From: Pseudomonadota bacterium
Lineage (GTDB): Bacteria; Desulfobacterota; Desulfovibrionia; Desulfovibrionales; Desulfovibrionaceae
NCBI GenBank assembly: GCA_023390395.1
Contig: JAEWCY010000131.1
Coordinates: 1-7,462 of the forward strand
Direction of reading: 5' to 3'
Length of the DNA stretch: 7,462 nt
Below are positions 5,295 through 7,462 of the stretch, one piece after another. Made by a program: the position numbers and the translations under genes. Within the stretch, counting starts at the first letter, position 1. The number at the start of each line of letters is the position of its first letter. The notes beneath the pieces were generated by a model that saw nothing but the letters and a program-made list of their open reading frames with translations, had not been told where the DNA came from and searched no databases.

Positions 5295-6353
5295 TCAGCC
5301 GCGCACGCGCACCGCCGCCAAGGCCGGTTCGCCCGCCGCCGTCCCTTCGTCCCCGGCCTGCGCCGCCTTGTTGAACCGGTCGGCGAAACGGCCGGCCATG
5401 ATCGAACACACGAAGAGCTGGAGCTGATGGTAGAACATGATCGGCATCACGATCATGCCCAGGGCCGGATGCGCGCCGAAAAGGAGCTTGGCCATGGGCA
5501 CGCCCGAGGCCAGGGTCTTTTTGGAGCCGCAAAAGATCGCCGTGATGCGGTCCTCCATGGAAAAACCCATCCAGCGCGACACCTTCGACGAGATGCAAAG
5601 GGCCATGGCCAGAAAGACCGCCGCCCCGCCCAGGGTCATGGCGATGACCTCGAGGCCGTTGTTCGTCCACAGCCCGGATTTGACCGAGTCGCAAAACGAG
5701 CCGTACACCAGCATCAGGATCACCAGCTTGTCGAAGGCGTTGATGAATTTCTTATGGCGCGAGGCCAGGTTGCCGAGGAGCGGCCGCAGCAGCTGCCCCA
5801 GCACGAAGGGCAGGAAAAGCATGGTGGCGATGTTGACCACCGCCTTGCCGAAGGACATGCCGCCCGCGCCCTGCATGTCGATGACCAGCCCCACGATGGC
5901 CGGGGTGAGCACGATGCCGAGCAGGCTCGACAGCGTGGCGTTGAAGATGGCCGCCGGCACGTTGCCCTTGCCGATGGCCGTCATGGCCACCGACGACTGG
6001 ATGGTCGACGGCAGGGCGCACAGATACAGAAAGCCGAGCATCAGCCCCTCGGGCACGATGCCGCCGAAAACCGCCCGGAAAGGAAAAAACAGCAGCGGAA
6101 AGGCCACGAAGGTCAGCGACTGCACGAGCAGATGCAGCTTCCAGCGCGACATGCCCTCCCGAAGGCTGCGGGTGGACAGCGCCAGGCCATGCAGGAAGAA
6201 CACCGCGAAAATGCCGGCGTCCGACACCGTCTCGGCATGCATGGTCCCGCCCGTGGAACCGAATTCCGGAAACAGCGTGGCCAAGGCCACCGCCGTGATC
6301 ATGCCCGCCAGAAACCAATCCTTGGCCATCTTGCGCAACAGCTTGCCCACCAT
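5295..6353 (-). CDS. BASS-superfamily (SBF-like, YfeH/SLC10A7-type) transporter
   Basis: I place the start at ATG 6353, giving 352 residues. The frame stays open to 6527, but those residues are Arg/Cys-rich, run across the AraC promoter and do not resemble the family. GGGGAG lies nine nt upstream. The protein is mostly membrane helices, about nine or ten. Family marks are the FFLHGLALS segment (52-60), ALPSTIQSSVAMTAIGKGN (113-131) followed by NATLSSLLGIVLTP (138-151), and in the second half FCGSKKTLASGVP (264-276), matching the two crossover regions of the inverted-repeat fold. Residues after about 330 form a hydrophilic tail. Bacterial YfeH, yeast Rch1 and human SLC10A7 belong here. Related BASS members move organic anions with sodium, but the substrate of this one cannot be read from sequence. 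The gene diverges from a cupin-type AraC regulator, which probably controls it. Confidence 0.9.
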   Translation of the reverse strand: MVGKLLRKMAKDWFLAGMITAVALATLFPEFGSTGGTMHAETVSDAGIFAVFFLHGLALSTRSLREGMSRWKLHLLVQSLTFVAFPLLFFPFRAVFGGIVPEGLMLGFLYLCALPSTIQSSVAMTAIGKGNVPAAIFNATLSSLLGIVLTPAIVGLVIDMQGAGGMSFGKAVVNIATMLFLPFVLGQLLRPLLGNLASRHKKFINAFDKLVILMLVYGSFCDSVKSGLWTNNGLEVIAMTLGGAAVFLAMALCISSKVSRWMGFSMEDRITAIFCGSKKTLASGVPMAKLLFGAHPALGMIVMPIMFYHQLQLFVCSIMAGRFADRFNKAAQAGDEGTAAGEPALAAVRVRG

Positions 6354-6484
6354 GTCCTCACACTCCCCGGCCCGCCGGCCGCCTGAAATTGCAGCGCGCC
6401 GCCACATGCCGCGCCTGAAGTGTACTAAGCATGGACACCCCCTCCGTCTCGCGCTAACTTGACAACATATAGCGAGAAACAGAC
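6354..6484. promoter_or_regulatory. Divergent promoter region between transporter and AraC gene
   Basis: These 131 bp should contain both promoters. The transporter side is GC-rich and I see no consensus promoter there. The regulator side contains the dyad at 6447-6477. TATAGC (6468-6473) resembles a -10 box but has no -35 at the right distance, and the TTGACA at 6459-6464 is too close to serve it. Lack of consensus elements fits activator-dependent promoters, as is common for AraC-controlled genes, but this is inference. Confidence 0.5.
6447..6477. promoter_or_regulatory. 31-bp dyad, operator candidate upstream of AraC gene
   Basis: The site is symmetric about position 6462: TCTCGC pairs with GCGAGA at the ends, TA with TA in the middle and TTG with CAA at the centre, with two-base unmatched steps between. 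Eleven of 15 position pairs match. It ends eight bases before the AraC ATG and overlaps that gene's weak ribosome-binding site (GAG at 6474-6476). It is far more AT-rich than its surroundings. A protein bound here would block or control the regulator's own transcription and could reach the transporter promoter. Confidence 0.45.
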
Positions 6485-7258
6485 ATGGAAACCCTGCGCG
6501 CCCTGCCCTCCCTCGACGAGCTGCCACGGCTGGTCTTCCCCCGCAGCGAGAGCCTGGCCGCCGGCTCCACCTCGCCCCCCCACAGCCACCCCTTCGGCCA
6601 GCTCTCCTTCGCCGGCGACGGCGTGCTGCTCGTGCGCACCGAAACCGGCAGCCACGTGGCCCCGCCCCAACGCGCCGTCTGGGTGCCGCCCGGCATGCCC
6701 CACCAGGTCGCCGCCTCCGGCCGGGCCGAAATGCGCAGCCTCTACGTCCGCGCCGACCAGGAGACCTTCTCCCCGCCCCGCTGCCTCGTGCTGTCCGTCA
6801 CGCCCCTGGCCCGGGAACTCATCCTGGCCGTGGCCGCCCTGCCCGCCGACTACGACGAGGCCGGACCGGCCGGCCGGCTCGTGGCCGTGCTCCTGGACCA
6901 GCTGGCCACCCTGCCCGAGGCCGCCTACAGCCTGCCCTGGCCACGCGACCCGCGCCTGGCCGCCGTCTGCCAGACGCTGACCGACACGCCCGACGACAAC
7001 CGCACCGCCAAGGATTTCGCCAAAACCGCCGGCATGACCGAACGCACCCTCGGCCGCCTCTTCCTGGCCCAAACCGGGCTGACCTTCGGCAACTGGCGAC
7101 GCCGCTCGCGACTGCTCACCGCCCTGTCGCTGCTCGAAGCCGGCAAAAACGTCACGGCCACGGCCATCGAATGCGGCTACGACTCCACCTCGGCCTTCAT
7201 CGCCGCCTTCCGCGACGCCTTCGGCATCACGCCCGGCGCGTTCGTGCGGGAGGGATGA
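6485..7258 (+). CDS. AraC-family transcriptional regulator with N-terminal cupin domain
   Basis: The ATG at 6485 opens 257 residues; the ribosome-binding site is weak (GAGA), but the cupin domain needs this start. Residues about 18-90 form a cupin ligand-binding barrel, with HSHPFGQL (33-40) and RAVWVPPGMPH (63-73). Residues about 155-255 are the AraC DNA-binding domain with two helix-turn-helix units: TAKDFAKTAGMTERTLGRLF (174-193) and the ECGYDSTSAFIAAFRDAFG segment (209-227), followed by ITPGAF. The arrangement is like NimR (YeaM), a regulator encoded divergently from a drug exporter. Here the divergent neighbour is a BASS-type transporter, so the likely role is sensing a small organic compound and controlling that transporter. 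The cupin histidines could bind a metal or the ligand. Autoregulation through the dyad at 6447-6477 is plausible. The ligand is unknown. Confidence 0.92.
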   Translation: METLRALPSLDELPRLVFPRSESLAAGSTSPPHSHPFGQLSFAGDGVLLVRTETGSHVAPPQRAVWVPPGMPHQVAASGRAEMRSLYVRADQETFSPPRCLVLSVTPLARELILAVAALPADYDEAGPAGRLVAVLLDQLATLPEAAYSLPWPRDPRLAAVCQTLTDTPDDNRTAKDFAKTAGMTERTLGRLFLAQTGLTFGNWRRRSRLLTALSLLEAGKNVTATAIECGYDSTSAFIAAFRDAFGITPGAFVREG

Positions 7259-7296
7259 ATGGGGGAGGGAAGGAGAGGAGAAGGGGAAGGGGAAGA

Positions 7297-7340
7297 TGCC
7301 TCCGGCGGCCAGGAGGGGGTGACCCCCTCCTGGACCTCCC
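7297..7340. repeat. REP-like intergenic element with 25-bp inverted repeat
   Basis: CCAGGAGGGGGT (7309-7320) and ACCCCCTCCTGG (7322-7333) are perfect complements around a single G. The left flank reads TGCCTCCGGCGGCC (7297-7310). I recall GCCTCCGGCGGCC followed by a G-rich/C-rich hairpin as a frequent intergenic motif in Desulfovibrio-type genomes; this is recollection, not a search. It lies 38 bp after the AraC stop, so it may end or stabilise that transcript, though no T-run follows. Confidence 0.5.
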
Positions 7341-7406
7341 CGACGGGAGCGGGTGGAGGCGTGGAAGGGAACGGTGGGGGGCGGAACGTCGGTCGGTGTG
7401 GTCCCG

Positions 7407-7462
7407 GAAATGGGCCGGGCGACGCAGGCCGCAAAGCCGGCCAGCACCGCCCGGCCCATTTC
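7407..7462. terminator. Long inverted repeat at the window edge, probable bidirectional terminator
   Basis: GAAATGGGCCGGGCG (7407-7421) pairs perfectly over 15 bp with CGCCCGGCCCATTTC (7448-7462). Inside it, GC pairs with GC and GGCCG (7427-7431) with CGGCC (7438-7442), closing a 6-nt loop. A-rich bases on the left and T-rich bases on the right of a GC core are the usual shape of a terminator working on both strands. The right arm ends exactly at the window edge, so the full length and any T-run beyond it are unseen. Confidence 0.45.

Larger units (their letters stand above)
7259..7462. other. Non-coding tail after the AraC gene
   Basis: These 204 bp contain no gene I can support. Open frames on the minus strand cross the repeats and have no domain or ribosome-binding site that convinces. 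The region holds a polypurine tract (7261-7296), a REP-like inverted repeat (7309-7333), a G-rich stretch (about 7341-7383) and an inverted repeat reaching the window edge (7407-7462). Confidence 0.6.

Noticed and set aside
6354..6527. N-terminal extension of the BASS transporter
   Set aside because: The added 58 residues are Arg/Cys-rich, run through the divergent promoter region and into the AraC coding sequence, and do not match the family N-terminus.
6425..7459. Long minus-strand frame antisense to the AraC gene
   Set aside because: It crosses the inverted repeats and polypurine tract, is Gly/Gln/His-rich, and lies opposite a gene with clear cupin and helix-turn-helix motifs.
1..7462. 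CRISPR array, tRNA, rRNA, insertion sequence or phage genes
   Set aside because: I looked for direct repeats with spacers, cloverleaf-like segments and transposase or integrase motifs on both strands and saw none.

Overview
The window is a very GC-rich bacterial stretch with seven protein-coding genes on both strands and short gaps. The organism is most likely a high-GC sulfate reducer of the Desulfovibrio/Solidesulfovibrio group. This rests on base composition, on a PAS sensor with a C-x10-C-x2-C insert of a kind I associate with these delta-proteobacterial kinases, and on a GCCTCCGGCGGCC-flanked inverted repeat at the right end that I recall from intergenic regions of this group. The assignment is an inference; no rRNA or other phylogenetic marker is present.

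Left region (1-1869, minus strand): a DUF58 protein cut by the left edge lies 97 bp downstream of a FUSC/aromatic-acid-exporter-type membrane protein. A 259-bp divergent region (1870-2128) separates this pair from a plus-strand soluble histidine kinase (2129-3754). The region holds two dyads, a weak promoter candidate and a short ORF that ends in a GTGA overlap with the kinase start. The kinase has a degenerate receiver-like N-terminus, a Cys-containing PAS domain, a coiled coil and a complete HisKA/HATPase core. No response regulator is adjacent.

Middle region (3755-5294): a GC-rich hairpin lies between the converging kinase and a minus-strand TPR lipoprotein (3879-4604). That lipoprotein diverges from a plus-strand secreted protein with two LysM domains (4727-5257). 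The 122-bp gap between them carries a good sigma70-type promoter for the lipoprotein, and the pair looks like a small cell-envelope module. A possible terminator overlaps the lysM stop codon, where the next gene converges.

Right region (5295-7462): a BASS-superfamily (SBF-like, YfeH/SLC10A7-type) transporter on the minus strand diverges from a cupin-type AraC regulator on the plus strand. Directly upstream of the regulator is a 31-bp dyad symmetric about position 6462, the best operator candidate in the window. After the regulator comes a 204-bp non-coding tail with a polypurine tract, a REP-like 25-bp inverted repeat, and a 15-bp-arm inverted repeat that reaches the window edge.

I see no CRISPR array, transposase, phage gene, tRNA or rRNA. 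I found no clearly new multi-gene system. The items most worth following are the regulator/transporter pair with its dyad and the unusual sensor half of the orphan kinase.
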